NCBI GenBank assembly: GCA_026119935.1
Contig: JALRMH010000009.1
Coordinates: 62,001 to 126,000 of the forward strand
DNA: 64,000 nt
Origin: Endothia cerciana
Lineage: Eukaryota; Ascomycota; Sordariomycetes; Diaporthales; Cryphonectriaceae
Direction of reading: 5' to 3'
Shown: positions 1-11,900 of the stretch, one piece after another
How positions within the stretch are numbered: the first letter of the stretch is position 1
Layout: each line of letters begins with the position of its first letter
Program-made: the position numbers and the translations under genes
The notes under the pieces: model-generated
Told to the model about the DNA's origin: nothing
The model's input: the letters and a program-made list of their open reading frames with translations, nothing else
The model's database searches: none

Positions 1-491
1 CCGTGCCGCCATCATCATCGCTAAGCTCAGCGTCATCCCCATCCGCCGTGGTTACTGGGGTACCAACCTGGGTCAGCCTCACTCCATCCCCGTCAAGGAG
101 TCTGGCAAGTGCGGCTCCGTCACCGTCAGGGTAAGTCTCCCCTCCTCCACCCTTTCCCCCCCCCCCCCAGATAGACACGGCCCTTTATACCACATGCCGC
201 ACCGCATGCGTTTGCTGACGTCCTTCCCGACAGCTGATCCCCGCCCCCCGCGGTACCTCCCTCGTCGCCTCCCCCGCCGTCAAGCGTCTCCTCCAGCTTG
301 CTGGTATCGAGGACGCCTACACCTCCTCCGCCGGCTCCACTAAGACCCTCGAGAACACCCTCAAGGCCACCTTCGCCGCCATCTCCAACACCTACGGCTT
401 CCTGACCCCCAACCTGTGGAAGGAGACCAAGCTCATCAGGTCTCCCCTGGACGAGTTCGCCGACACCCTGCGTACCGAGAAGCGCTACTAG
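1..491 (+). CDS. rps2: 40S ribosomal protein S2 (uS5), 3' part
   Basis: This is the C-terminal half of cytosolic small-subunit protein S2 (uS5), which lines the mRNA entry site and helps decoding accuracy. The window opens inside the gene. Exon bases 2-130 encode the segment with RRGYWGTNLGQPHSIP and GSVTVR. An intron runs 131-233 (gtaagt to ccgacag) and contains a 13-C run at 156-168. The last exon, 234-491, begins LIPAPRGTSLV and includes NTYGFLTPNLWKE, both hallmark uS5/RPS2 motifs; it ends in TAG. The phases join exactly (43 codons, then 86 codons including stop). The 5' part lies outside the window, so start and promoter cannot be judged. Identification rests on motif recall against eukaryotic RPS2 and is very secure. 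Confidence 0.97.
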
Positions 492-1698
492 ATGGGATTG
501 TATGAGGGTGGTCGGTGTCTTGAGAGAGAGGCGTCTGAGGGCTGCGAATTGCATGGGTACGGGGACTGGTCACGTTTTCCAGTCGGGTTTTGCAAAATGA
601 GGACTATTGGCCCGGTCAAATCAAAAATACTGAAACACATCATTTTGAATGATCAAGAATGCGCCCATTGTGACCCGTGTCGTCGACTGAGAGCCGCCCT
701 CGCGCTGGTTAGTAGGGACTGACAGGCTGAACGTCCAGGACCAAACATCCCTACGCCTCGGTGATCTTCAACGTGAGCCTTTCTGGCGACCGCCATAGTA
801 AGGAGCAGGAGGTCTCGGCGACCTTTGGCAAGTGCCAGCCTTCTGGGACGACAACAGGAGGCGAAGCGGGCCAGAAATGTCCGGTGGTCGGGCTCGATGG
901 CGCCCGCGAGCCAGAAACTCAATCTTGGTGGGTCGCGACCGCTCACCGTCCCTGGACGCTAGCTATGGCCTTTCTCCTCGAGGGCGGCAGACGGGCTTGA
1001 GCTTCCACCATGTCCGGCCGCCGTGGATCTCCCACAAAGCAGCAGGCAGGGTCAACCACGATGCCGCCTTCCACGAAACAGTGCAGATGATGGCATATGG
1101 GCGGGTCGATACGTCAAGAGTCGAGCTTGCGGCCTCGGCACTTCCCTGCCATTCTTTATGCGTGAGGTGGCTCGGTGTTCGCACGTCGTGCACGAGGTAC
1201 GAGCACGAGAAGGGTCGATCGTGGATGGCCGGTACCCCATCCCAGGCATGTCAGCGCAGTCCTCCTTACCCAGGAGACCGACTTCCTCACGGTGGTGTCC
1301 TACTCAATCATCGCTGCCGGGTCGAGGAGGTTCCCCAGCCCGGGAAGTGACCATGGGTCGGGTCGAGAAGGCACAAGTCAACACCAGAGAGAGCCTTCAT
1401 CTGTCCCCCTCTCCCCCGCCCCGCTCTCACAAGCTGGACCCAAGATCTTCTCACCATCTTCATCTTCGGTTCTTTTGGTCTCCGCCACGGCAGAGGGCGG
1501 TTCGATTCCATCGCCCCATCCACTCTCACTTTTGGACTTGGATTTTGGGAAAACCCAGTTTTGGCCATCCTATCCTACCCTATCCTCCCAACTCTCTCTA
1601 CACATTCTCACCATCTTACGTTGCCCTTGTTTGGTCGACGACATAGTGTACTCGCCCACTTGTCTCTGGCTGGCGCGTCTGCGCTGCGTCTCTCGCTC
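492..1698. other. Intergenic region between rps2 and the WSC gene
   Basis: No open frame here has protein character. The last 150 bases before the WSC start are pyrimidine-rich (repeated TATCCTACCC-like and CTCTCTCTAC stretches around 1565-1610), typical of filamentous-fungal core promoters and 5' leaders. The rest should hold the rps2 terminator and the WSC promoter, but I see no specific binding site. Confidence 0.5.
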
Positions 1699-4600
1699 AT
1701 GATGCAGCCGTCTGCTCTCGTGTCCCGGTCTCTGGCCATGGGCAGCCTTATCTGTGTCGCCATTGTCTGTCTGATCTCTCTCGGCGAGGGTCTCAAGGTC
1801 CTGGCGTCCTCATCTGCCTTTGTCGGACCTCGTGCCCATACTATCGTCCAACGGAACTGGGAGTCTGAGCTGGGCCCTTTCTCCCCCGGGCCACCTGATG
1901 ACTTCAACGAAGGTGATCACGACACGGACGTTGATGCGGTCGACCACGGTGGGCTGAACCTGGGGGATGCGGCCGAAGAGATGGCTCCAGACGACGGCAA
2001 AAAGCTCGGGATCCCCCTACCCATCCCTCTCGGAACACCCCTCTCCATCGTGGCCTCCATTCTTGGCTGGGGCGGCGGCGGCGGCGCTTCGAGCTCCCTC
2101 CCTCCCAGCAATCCGACTCAGCCCTCCGTTCCGGCCCCAACTGCTGGCTCTGTCGGCGGTCTTTTCGGCTCGGTCATCTCCATTCTAGCTGGTGGATCCA
2201 GTACAACGCCCTTGCCCGGCAGCGCTGGAGGGAACAACAGCCCTCTGGGCGGACTCCTCAGTGCTTTATCACAAGCCGCTCCCTCCCAAAATCTGCCCGC
2301 ACCACCCATCACGGCGCCACCAGCTGCCACGACTGGGTCTGGTGGGCTCTTACCTGGTCTCGGTGTCCTCGATGGTGTCGCATCAGTGCTCAATGGCGTT
2401 CTCGGCTCGTCAGATGAGAGCAATGGCGTCGGAAACGGGCTCCTGGGTCAGCTCTCTGCCAATGTTCTCGGCCCCATCACCTCCATTGCTGCTGATCCAG
2501 CCTCTATCCTCGCTGATCCGGCCGCAGCCGTCAACAACCTCCAGAGCCAGGTCTCGGCTGTTCTCGGCAGCATGCCTTCCGCAGTGGCCGCCGGCGTCCA
2601 GCTTGCTAGTAACGTCGGTGGGGATCTTGCAGATGCCCTGAATGCGACAAGCAGCCTCCTGGACAGTGCCCCGGACGTGGCCGCTGGTGTAGCTGACCAG
2701 GTTGGATCTCTCCTCAACGCCGCTCCTGATCTAGCTACTGGCCTCCCCGCTGCAGCACTTTTCGCTGTGAGCCAGGTCGGATCTATCCTGAGTGCGGCGC
2801 CGAATGCTGGCGACGACGTCGCTGGGATTCTCGGTGGACTGAAGAATGACCTGTCCTCTGCCGTGGCCAACGCCGCCCCAGAGGTTTCGTCCCTTGCCGC
2901 AGTCATTGGAAGTCAGGTCGTCGGCGTGCTTCCATCAGGCCTCCAGCCCCTAGTCTCAGGGGCGCTCTCGTCAATTCAGGACAGTGCTGCCGGGCTCATA
3001 TGCCAGGTATCAGACACAGTCAGCGGGACGGCGCTCGTCTTTGGTATCCCGTGCGATCAGGCATCGTTGACAGCTGGTGTGCCATCAATAGCCACAGCAG
3101 CGGCGCCTCCTTCAGTCTCCGCCTCACTCACGCTCGTTGAGAGCCTCCCACTCGCCCCCAGCCAATCTTTACTGGGCCCTCCGGGACTTGCCTCCCTGCT
3201 GTCCTCCCTGAGCTCATCGATGCTGAGCGCGGTCCCGACCGCTGCTCCCACCGGTAGCTCCGCGGCTGACTCTATCGCGGCCTCTGCATTGTCAGGGCTG
3301 TCATCCTTGATGAGCCAGGTCTCGCAACTCTCTCTCACAGCCACAATCTCGCCTTCATCGGTACCCAAACCCGCACCAGGTGAGCCCTCTGTCCCCTTGC
3401 TCGGATGGAAGGCATCTCGATTGCTGATAAAGTCTTTGATAGTAGCGTCACCCAGCGCTATGCCGACACCCGCTGTTGCAGAGACCACTATCTACTATGT
3501 TCAGACCATTACTGCGCTGATTACCTCCACGGAACTACAGACCAGTGTTGTGACAACATGTCCCTCTGCATTCTCGTCCTACTCCAGTGCTCCAGATGCT
3601 TCTCCGGTCGGATCTGGAGGGCATCCGGGAACAGACGGTTCAGATGTGAGCTCCTGCCCTGGCCAGGGCTACACTTGCGATGACTGTCTCGATGGTTGGT
3701 TCTGCCCGCCTCTGCAGACCCCGGCGCTGCCGGCACCATGTGGATACGGGTGGCCTTGCTACCACTGTCAAGGCGGATGGTTCTGTGCCCCATTCCTCTC
3801 CACAGCCGAGGCTGCCGTGCGCATATACTCGACGCCAACATATAATATCGCGGCTGCCACCAGCCACACAGCTACAAATGCCTATCAATTTGTTGGCTGT
3901 TATCAGGATAATCAAGACAGGGCACTGAGAGATGCTCAGCTGCTGGCTGTCGCTGGCGGAATGACAAACGAAGGGTGCATCGTCTTCTGCCAGGGACGAG
4001 GTTTCGCTCTTGCAGGAACTGAGGACGGATCCCAATGTTTCTGCGGCAATGTGCTTTTGGACTCGGCCGTCGTGGATGGCAACGAGTGCAGCATACGGTG
4101 CGCTGGTGATCCCACAAACTCCACCATGTGTGGTGGTGCTTGGGTATTGAGCGTCTGGGGCCTCGACGGCAGCATCCAACAAGGGCAGAGCTCCGAGAAA
4201 CAGCCCACACTTATCACCACGCCCAGCTGGCTAGCTTCCGGCAGGTCCAGAATCCCAGGAGCCACGGCCGAGGCGGCCACTTATGGATGGATACCGCCTG
4301 CATCGTCTGCCAACAGACCGTCCGCACCTTCAACCTCAATGGATGTGTCCGACCTTGAAGAAGCTATCCTGTCTGCCGTTGCATCAGAAGCTGGCGGACT
4401 CGCCCTGATGGATCCAGCTGGTGCAAGTGGCGTCATTGCGAGTGTGTCCCTGATTCTCAATATGGGCATGTCCAGTATCGCCAGCGAACTGTCATTAACT
4501 GCGCCCATTGGCAACATTCCTCTCATATCGGGACCCACGGGCGTTCCGCTGGGACCAGGGCCCGTCGTCCCAAGTACTCTCGTACCCGCGGCCACCACGT

Positions 4601-4830
4601 ATGCAGCTGGATCCCGGGTAAACGGAAACCTGGGCCCACAGACTGGCGCACCCGGTGCCGTGGGTGCTGGTGCTGATGATGCTGCTTGGGATGGTGGATG
4701 GGATGGGTCGGAGGATGGCAGCTCTTCAGATGACACCTCAGCCCCATCCGGAGACGACGGATCATATATGTTTTCAGCATCGCCTGGCGTCAAGAGGGGG
4801 CGCAGTGCATCTCGGCGCAGGGCGCACTAG
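1699..4830 (+). CDS. Secreted WSC-domain protein with Ala/Gly/Ser-rich repeats
   Basis: Single-exon gene of 1043 codons. ATG at 1699 starts a signal peptide (MMQPSALVSRS then a hydrophobic core SLICVAIVCLISL), so the product should be secreted or wall-associated. Residues about 170-620 are low-complexity Ala/Gly/Ser/Leu sequence in which short units with cores like VGSLLNAAPDLA and VGSILSAAPNAG recur. Two paired Cys motifs follow near residue 653: GYTCDDCLDGWFCPP and CGYGWPCYHCQGGWFCAP. Then comes a WSC domain, about residues 729-822, opening YQFVGCYQDN and containing ECSIRCAGD and MCGGAW. WSC domains are linked to carbohydrate binding in fungal wall-stress sensors and oxidases. The C-terminus is acidic then basic (VKRGRSASRRRAH) with no transmembrane helix or GPI-like tail, so it is not a classical Wsc membrane sensor. 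Exact function is unknown. Confidence 0.88.
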   Translation: MMQPSALVSRSLAMGSLICVAIVCLISLGEGLKVLASSSAFVGPRAHTIVQRNWESELGPFSPGPPDDFNEGDHDTDVDAVDHGGLNLGDAAEEMAPDDGKKLGIPLPIPLGTPLSIVASILGWGGGGGASSSLPPSNPTQPSVPAPTAGSVGGLFGSVISILAGGSSTTPLPGSAGGNNSPLGGLLSALSQAAPSQNLPAPPITAPPAATTGSGGLLPGLGVLDGVASVLNGVLGSSDESNGVGNGLLGQLSANVLGPITSIAADPASILADPAAAVNNLQSQVSAVLGSMPSAVAAGVQLASNVGGDLADALNATSSLLDSAPDVAAGVADQVGSLLNAAPDLATGLPAAALFAVSQVGSILSAAPNAGDDVAGILGGLKNDLSSAVANAAPEVSSLAAVIGSQVVGVLPSGLQPLVSGALSSIQDSAAGLICQVSDTVSGTALVFGIPCDQASLTAGVPSIATAAAPPSVSASLTLVESLPLAPSQSLLGPPGLASLLSSLSSSMLSAVPTAAPTGSSAADSIAASALSGLSSLMSQVSQLSLTATISPSSVPKPAPGEPSVPLLGWKASRLLIKSLIVASPSAMPTPAVAETTIYYVQTITALITSTELQTSVVTTCPSAFSSYSSAPDASPVGSGGHPGTDGSDVSSCPGQGYTCDDCLDGWFCPPLQTPALPAPCGYGWPCYHCQGGWFCAPFLSTAEAAVRIYSTPTYNIAAATSHTATNAYQFVGCYQDNQDRALRDAQLLAVAGGMTNEGCIVFCQGRGFALAGTEDGSQCFCGNVLLDSAVVDGNECSIRCAGDPTNSTMCGGAWVLSVWGLDGSIQQGQSSEKQPTLITTPSWLASGRSRIPGATAEAATYGWIPPASSANRPSAPSTSMDVSDLEEAILSAVASEAGGLALMDPAGASGVIASVSLILNMGMSSIASELSLTAPIGNIPLISGPTGVPLGPGPVVPSTLVPAATTYAAGSRVNGNLGPQTGAPGAVGAGADDAAWDGGWDGSEDGSSSDDTSAPSGDDGSYMFSASPGVKRGRSASRRRAH

Positions 4831-6105
4831 GTGTGAAGTTCGCTGGTGCTCGATTTGCCTCACTCACTGGTATTTATGTTCAGCTTTCTTAAGACAAACG
4901 ACTGCAGTAGTGATCATGCGTGATGGCAATGGTACCGGGTCAGGGGATCTTCTTAGACACAAGGCATGATGATGCCGGGACCTTTTTTTTTGGAAGATTC
5001 ATCTGTATCTCACGATTAGGCATCGTCTTAGGCTAGGCTGCCCATCGTCGATATTGTCAGCTGCCAGGTACGGATACATGATGGGTGGGTTCAACTCCAT
5101 GGCACAGATGGTATTTACCCCTTAGGGCAGAAAACATACCACAAATGAAAGCCATCCATAGTGCAGAACCACCAGTGACTTGGTCTGGTGTTCGAGGTGG
5201 GTGCGACCGAGTACAACGAGACATGTTGATGAAGTATGATAGTGCTAAGTCCCGGGCTGACGATGGCTATTGTGTTGGATGTGCCGTGTGAGATCATCTC
5301 GTGAGCACCGAGGATGATACTCTGTGAGGCGACTCTGGCATCCTAGAATTGACGATTGGCGGATGCGTCAAGGAGTACCACTGCATCCCCATGGACCACG
5401 TGTCTGACCGGGGAAGGGCAGCTCGAACATCACCGGCCATCACAGTCGTGCTGGGGGCCATATAGGAGTGATCAGACGTTACGACAGCTCCCGGGGTCCT
5501 ACCGTGTGAACCTCGGGAGGTATCGCAGCACGGCAGAGTTAAACAATTGGATCGTGGCCCCGGGGCAAGTCATGGCATTGAGGGCCCGGGGAAGGAGAAC
5601 CACCTCACTTCTCTCCTCTATAAAGGTCACGGCGTAGGCTGATAGTGGGTAATGAAAGTTAAGCGGTTATATTAGTTTCAAACGTCCTCGATTGACGCCC
5701 ACGAGCTGAGGAGACCGCGCTCGTTACACGTGAGCAGCGAGGATGGTGTCTCCAAGGATCGATGAGCGGTAAATCGTGAAACATTTTTTCAAGCCCACAA
5801 AGCAATGAGTGTCGCTTTATACTACTGTCTTTAGACGGTGTATTCAGAGCCCTGGTGTTTTTCCTCGGCATAGCACTCTTGGAGACATAGCTACAACAAA
5901 ACCAGTTCTGCCGTCCCAGCGAGAAAGACCACCACGGAACCCCCGACCAATTGCCAACCATCATATTAATAAGCTTCTTCTCGTCGTGTAAGTGGTAAGT
6001 GCTACTTCAAAAAAAAAAAAAAAAAAAATTTTCCAAGCACGCCCTGGACCCCAAGCCGACCTAGCAGCGGAGTGCGATCAAGAAACCGACACATCTCCGC
6101 CCGTC
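4831..6105. other. Intergenic region between convergent WSC and acetate transporter genes
   Basis: Both neighbouring genes end here, so it should contain two terminators. No convincing coding frame is seen. The clearest feature is a 20-base poly-A run at 6009-6028. Confidence 0.5.
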
Positions 6106-7409
6106 TTAGACGGTGTGCGATGCCTGCTTGGTCATGCGAGCCTCGCGGCCCTTCTCGCTCCAGGGGAAGTGGAACACCGGGATGAGGAAGAATGAGTTGC
6201 TAGAGGGCGAAGACGACCGGTTAGCCACGCCAGAGCCTCTGTGATGATAGAGAAACGCGAGGGAGGGGGAGCTATGGGCGAGGGATTGCCTGCATGAGGC
6301 AGAGGATAAGGAGGGCAGGAAGAGGATGGGAGGGAGGGGGTCTGAGATGAGCGGCAGGGTGGGGGCGGATTTTGTCTTGGGGGCCCCGAGAGATGAGGCA
6401 GAGAGGATCTAGGCGTAACTTCAATCGTTCACGTCGAAGCCAATCCCGAATCAAAACGAAATCAAAGCAAGCCGCTCGCCCGGTCATATGAGTACTAACC
6501 TGGTGTCGGCAATGCCGGCAAAGGCGTTATACCACGCAAGGAAGGCGGCCAGGATGCCAAAGACACCGCCGGTCTTCTGGAGGCCGTTGGCGGCGGCGGC
6601 GGCGCCATTGTTGTCGGCGTACTCTGCACAGGCGAGGAACAGGAAGGCCAGGTCCAGGGTGAAGAAGAGAAAGAAGAACATGACGGTGGACCGGAGCGTG
6701 CAGAGCAGCAGGATGAAGGTGAAGATGAACCAGCCGGTCAGGAAGAAGCCGAGGACGCTCGTTACCTGGGTCGCGTCGGTGTACGCGTCGGTGACACCCA
6801 GAGACGGCGTGAGGATGAGGGCGTACGAGATCCAGAAGCCGCCGTAAGAGGACAGGGCTGTGGCACCGAAGGTGTTGCCCACGGCCATCTCCCTGGAAAA
6901 GAAGGACGGACGATCTGGTCAGCACGCGAGTCCTCCAGGAGGACAACAACAAACACCTGCAACTCCTCGTGGCTCCCAGCGCAGCTACGGCCGTTCGGGC
7001 CGTCGCCCGCAGGCGGGACGAGGAGACGGGATGACATGGGGTGGGGTGGGTGTACTCACCACATGCCCGCGAGGAGCTGCACAAGACCGCCATAACCAAA
7101 TGCCAGAGGGACGGTGATGTTGGGGGTGGAGACGCCACGGGTCTGCAGGTTGCAGAGGGAGAGCACAAAGGTGGTCAGGGCGAAGGCGCTCAGGCCCAGA
7201 GGCGCAGGATTGGCGAGCTTGCGACCCTCAATGGCCTTGTACAGGCCAGGCTGGAATTCACCACCAAAGGCGGGCAGGCGAGCCCCGTCATCACCGTGGA
7301 GGCTGGCATTGGGGTTGCCGCCGTGGTTGTACCGCTGGTGGGCAGGCCGGGAGCCATTGATATCAGAGCCCGAGGTCTGAATGTCCTTCTCGACAGCAGT
7401 ATCGGCCAT
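6106..7409 (-). CDS. GPR1/FUN34/YaaH-family acetate transporter
   Basis: Plasma-membrane acetate/monocarboxylate transporter of the AcpA/Ato1/Ady2 family (AceTr). Three exons on the minus strand: 7409-7060, 6892-6500 and 6199-6106. Introns begin gtgagt and gttagt and end ttttccag and ctctag; phases agree and give 278 residues, usual for the family. Exon 1 has a hydrophilic N-terminus and the family signature NPAPLGLSAFALTTF. The first junction restores LLAGMWEMAVGNTFGAT, the second ADTSNSFFLIPVFHFPW, both strongly conserved. About six hydrophobic segments are visible (for example LGFFLTGWFIFTFILLLCTL). In other fungi such genes are induced by acetate and carbon-repressed; no binding site is assigned here. 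The upstream region is long, repeat-rich and gene-free. Confidence 0.93.
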
Positions 7410-8221
7410 CTTTGTCGTCTGGTCTGGTCGGTGGTGGGAAGATTGGAGAATTGGTCCGGGGGAAGACGACCAGAATTTTTCAGATATTGTCTCTGTATTT
7501 TATTTTAAAGAGGCCGGCCGGATGAAGACTGATAAGGGAGTGGGGGGAAGAGATGAGTCTCAGGATATCGGCGATCCCAATTGATCTGAGCCTCGAGCTG
7601 TCTAGCAGGTAGGGTCCCAGCCGTGTCCAGCTGCGTGCGAGTACAGTGCGCTGCGACTGTCTTGCGAACGTGTTCCGGCACCCCGAGTGCCCTCTTGTTG
7701 TTGTTCGGAGGCTTATTTCGCCGCGGCTCGGTTCTCCCACTGGCAGTGCTGGCAGGTTGCGGGAACTTCGGAGGGAGGTCTCAGCGTGAAGAAAGCAACA
7801 GCGGCAGGGAGGAATGGGGGGGGGGGGGGAAAGCAATGCATGCAGTATGCGCCAGGGGGGGGGGGGGGAGCATGGCCTGATATACGCCGGCATGCTATTG
7901 CTCTGGTTTAAAAGAAAAGGAGGGGAGGGAACGACGGATGACGATCATTCATATTCCCTCTCCGGGGCTAGCATAGCATGGACGGGCTGCAAAGGGCTGT
8001 TGGGGCCCCGGGAACAGCTTAGCTCTCGTCCATCTCGTCCCCAGGAGGCAGCGCGGTAGGGTGGTATGGTGGGAAATGTCTACTGGCAAGGGTGAGAGAG
8101 GAGGGAGGTAGGGGTCTCGATGCATTAGTCCTCTCGGGCTGGGGGAGCAGCTACTAGTACGTGAAAGGGCTAGGAGGTGTGGACGTACCGGATACTTTTA
8201 CCAGCTTGCCTTGGGCCCGAG

Positions 8222-8264
8222 GTGTGTGTGTGTGTGTGTGCGTGTGTGTGTGTGTGCGCGCGCA
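8222..8264. repeat. (GT)n/(GC)n microsatellite
   Basis: About 18 GT units with one GC interruption, then a short GC run. Alternating purine-pyrimidine sequence of this kind can adopt Z-DNA. Useful as a polymorphic marker; no gene overlaps it. Confidence 0.9.
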
Positions 8265-8946
8265 CGAAGAAGCACTCTGTGTCGCTCGCTATTAGTCCAA
8301 CTCGGTAACTATTGCAAACCTCTCCCTCCGTAGTGAGATGAGTGGCACCAGGCCTATGAGAGAGATTTGCTTAGCATTGGGCGGGGGGGGGGAAGGAAAG
8401 AAAAAAAAAAGCACAAAGGAAAAAAAAACCTAAACCTAAAACAACCCGCGGTCCGGCTCGAGGGGGCTATATATTTGATTTTATTTTTATTTTTGCAGTG
8501 ACCGGTTGCATCAGATGAGACGAAACGCGACGACTCGAGGGACCACAATTACGAATGCTCTGCTCCCGTTTCATCACATCACGCATTGAAAGAGGCTGTA
8601 CGGACTACCGTGCGCGCATACCCAGTATTGCCTGTTGGGGACAGCTGCACGGTGATATTCATCTCGGTGGTATTTCCCCGTTGCAGCGGCCGTTGCAGCC
8701 AGTGCAGGTCACTCGTCCATTCGGGAGACTCGTCTGCAGAGTAGTAGCATGTTCACATCAGGCTATTTCCGCTCCCTCCAGGCCCGCCAGGCGTATCCCA
8801 CTCCCTGGGTCGCCTGAGACCTCGATCCCGGCCCTGCATTGAAGAAAAAAAAACAACAACAACAAAAAAACACGCGTCCGAGATCAGACAAAGGCCCCCT
8901 CCCTTCCTCAACCCCCCCACCCCCCCCTTAGCGAGACGCCTTCCGT

Positions 8947-8972
8947 CCATGCCATGCCATGCCATGCCATGC
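8947..8972. repeat. CCATG pentanucleotide tandem repeat
   Basis: Five uninterrupted copies of CCATG in the gene-poor region, directly after a C-rich stretch. No function is evident. Confidence 0.85.
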
Positions 8973-11900
8973 CGCCACCGACACACAAAAGCACAGCCGC
9001 CTTCTGAACTATGGGATATAGTGCCGTACTAATAACATAGTATGCACCACGGGGTAGGTGACAAGACCTACCCCGGACCCACACAGGTCGGAGGCGATGA
9101 AAGCCCATGTGAGCGTCGAACAAGCAAAGCGGCCTGACAAGGTCGTGACGCCAGCGCTGAGCCGCCGCTAGATCGGCTTTGTTGGACCATGCCCGGACGG
9201 ACGGCCTCATCCACCGTCGTCCAGCTGCTGGTGTTCGATTCTCACCGAGGGCGTGCCCGCACAGCAGCCGGGTGAAAGTCGGGATTGGACACAATACAGG
9301 TCCCTCGAGCACGCATCCTGAGTACCCGGTACTTCACAAGACGCCCAGCTGGATCCGCCTGGGGAAAATCTGGGGTCGGGTGTGTTAGCTCGTCCTTCCC
9401 GGGCGAGCGGTACGAGTAATTTCCCCTCCCGGATCCCTCCCGGGTCCCACCCTTTGACCCATCCAAGCCGCCAGACAGTCATGCGCCCCCCCTAAGTCTA
9501 GTCCCTACATGGTACAGTGCCTCCAGGGCCTTGGTGAACCCCCCTCCCCCCCACTGAGTGGTCAGATCAACAAGAGAGAGCAGCAGCAAGATGAGCGCCG
9601 GAGACAAGGGTCGCAGCATGTCAGCATGTCGTGGGACCGACCTTCTTTCGTGCCCGCGTTGTTTACGAATCGGCGGAAGGGTATATTCGTCATAGCCGCT
9701 ACTGTCTATGGGGTGCGGTCACTAGTATGGCAGAAAGCCAGGAGCTCGTCTAGTCGTGGGACCGTGGGCCGGATGACCTACCTGCGGCCTGGACGGCACG
9801 TCGAACTGGAACTTGGCGCAGGGTGAACTTTTCTTACCTTACCTCTTGTAGCGTTGTGTTACATTCGCTGCCGCGACGGAGCATTCGTTCTCAGCCTCGA
9901 TGCAGGCACACGCCCAGGCTCGAGGGCCCTCACTGGCAGCATCCTCAGCGCTGGGTACGGCCTGATGGGCAACATTGGCGAGGACAGCAATGCCGATATC
10001 GACGTCGAGACCAAGGCGTCGATGGGCGAGCCCAGGCGCCGACAGCTCTTGGAGCCGGCGACATTCTGTGCCCAAGACTTACCGAACATGTTAGTCCGTG
10101 CCTGGAGTATGGCCACCGCCTGGCCAAAGCATCGGAGTTGCACCCTGGGCTTGAGGCTGTGATCAGCCAGCGCCTCACGCTTGCTGGAAGGCGAGGAGGC
10201 GCCCGGCATTCCGTCGTCGGGACAAAGGAGCCCGGCACGCTCAGGTCCAGGCTGCAAGGGACGCGTGCCCAGGCCGAACACAGCGGGCCACCAAAGCCCG
10301 ACAGCAAGACGAGGCGAGCATGTGTGGTGTCATCGAGCGCGCCCGAGCTTCACGTACCCTGAGTGGGCCCCGCGGAGACGACAATAAGGCCCTTTACGCC
10401 ATGACAACTTGGCGAGGCACGGTGCCTCAGTCGATACCTACGTCTGTCTGGCATAACATGGGACATAGTACTAATCAGGCCCGCCAGGCCTGATCTGCCG
10501 CGAGGCGGGTTACGCGTTCGGAGGAAGAGCTACAGCCAGGGTAACGAGTGGGTATAAGCTGACCTCGCAACCTCAGGATAGAGCTTGTAGGGAGCCCAGG
10601 CTGACAGCTATCACAAAGCTCCCCCCTCAAGTAGGTGTTGGCATCCCATTTCCGGGCACCAATCAAGCAGACTTTGCAGATCAACGACAGACCACAACGC
10701 AGCCGTCTCAGCCAACTTCCCCATCTCCACGTGAATCAGCTAGCTGCTGACGGCCTCCTCTGCACATTCACGAGGCACGAAAATGGTAAATGCGATGTTG
10801 GCATTATAATACCAACGGCCCACACGGGGTGGCTTGTCCCGCCTAGGCAGGCTGTCGTTCATCCGGAAGCACTAATTACTTCAGCTTAATCCCCTACAGC
10901 TATCCCTACGGAACGGCGCACCGTCGTGCGTCGTGGATTAGCTATCGTCCCTGGTTTGGTTTCTGTCCCAATCTTCTATCCCGTCAGCAATGATCTCTCT
11001 ACACCCTGTAGGCGAAGCGGACCCGAGATGAAGGGGGGATCTGTCCACATCATGATGAACAAAAATGTGGCTCTTACAACGTGATGCCTCCACCTTACAG
11101 TGCTGAGCTGGAGGATGGTTCTACCCTGCCGCCATGTGGCAGCTGCTCTTCCCTTTGCTTCAAGAACCCCCCGGACCCAATCCGGTACGCAGTTGGTATC
11201 CTGTGCAGGGGGTTGCACCAAGGGGAGGGTTGTATCGGTGCGACATTTCAATCTCGCCCAACCTGGCCCTGATACTGATAGGCTCTCTACAGGAGAGCCG
11301 GTGTGTTTCGGTTCACACGGCCCGGACGTTCGTGTCACCTACTAACCTCCCCCGACCGTTCGACCACCACTCTGTGCCATTTACTGACTGCAGACTGGAG
11401 GTTATGGCTTCGCTCTGTCTGCCCTCTCAAGGTCGGATATTCCTTAGAGATGAATTGCTCGCCCGCACCAATCCAAAGATTAGTCAATGAAAACTCCATA
11501 TATATATATATATACAGTGTGGGTCTTCTGTTGACATCCACTTCCACAACCCTTGCCAGGCTCACGGACTCTGCCCTTGTCTCTTGTGTGGAGTCTAGTG
11601 TTGATAGAGGAGACGGTGAGGGCATCCTCCAGCATTATCCACCGATTATCATCTCTCCGAGGATGCTTGCCAGGACACCAAGCCTGTTCGAATACGTCCA
11701 GCCCACCTGGCCTTTTGTTGTTGCCAGTTGCTGACTCCCAAGAGGTCCTGTACCAATACTACAGGAATCTGGTTCGGCTAAAACCTCGCAGGCCGTGTAT
11801 GCATGAAGCGTCCAGCCCTATCTGGACCTCTAATTACCAACGGCAGTGCGTCTGGGAAGCTTAGGGCTTGCTTTGGACTATCGGGAAGAATCACTGGCGG

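Noticed and set aside
9179..9260. A TTCGATTC motif resembling a tRNA T loop near 9230
   Set aside because: The flanking bases do not form a 5-bp T stem and no acceptor or anticodon stem can be drawn.
9823..10362. Overlapping open frames on both strands near 10 kb
   Set aside because: No domain, no splice context, and both strands are open to a similar extent, as in chance GC-rich frames.
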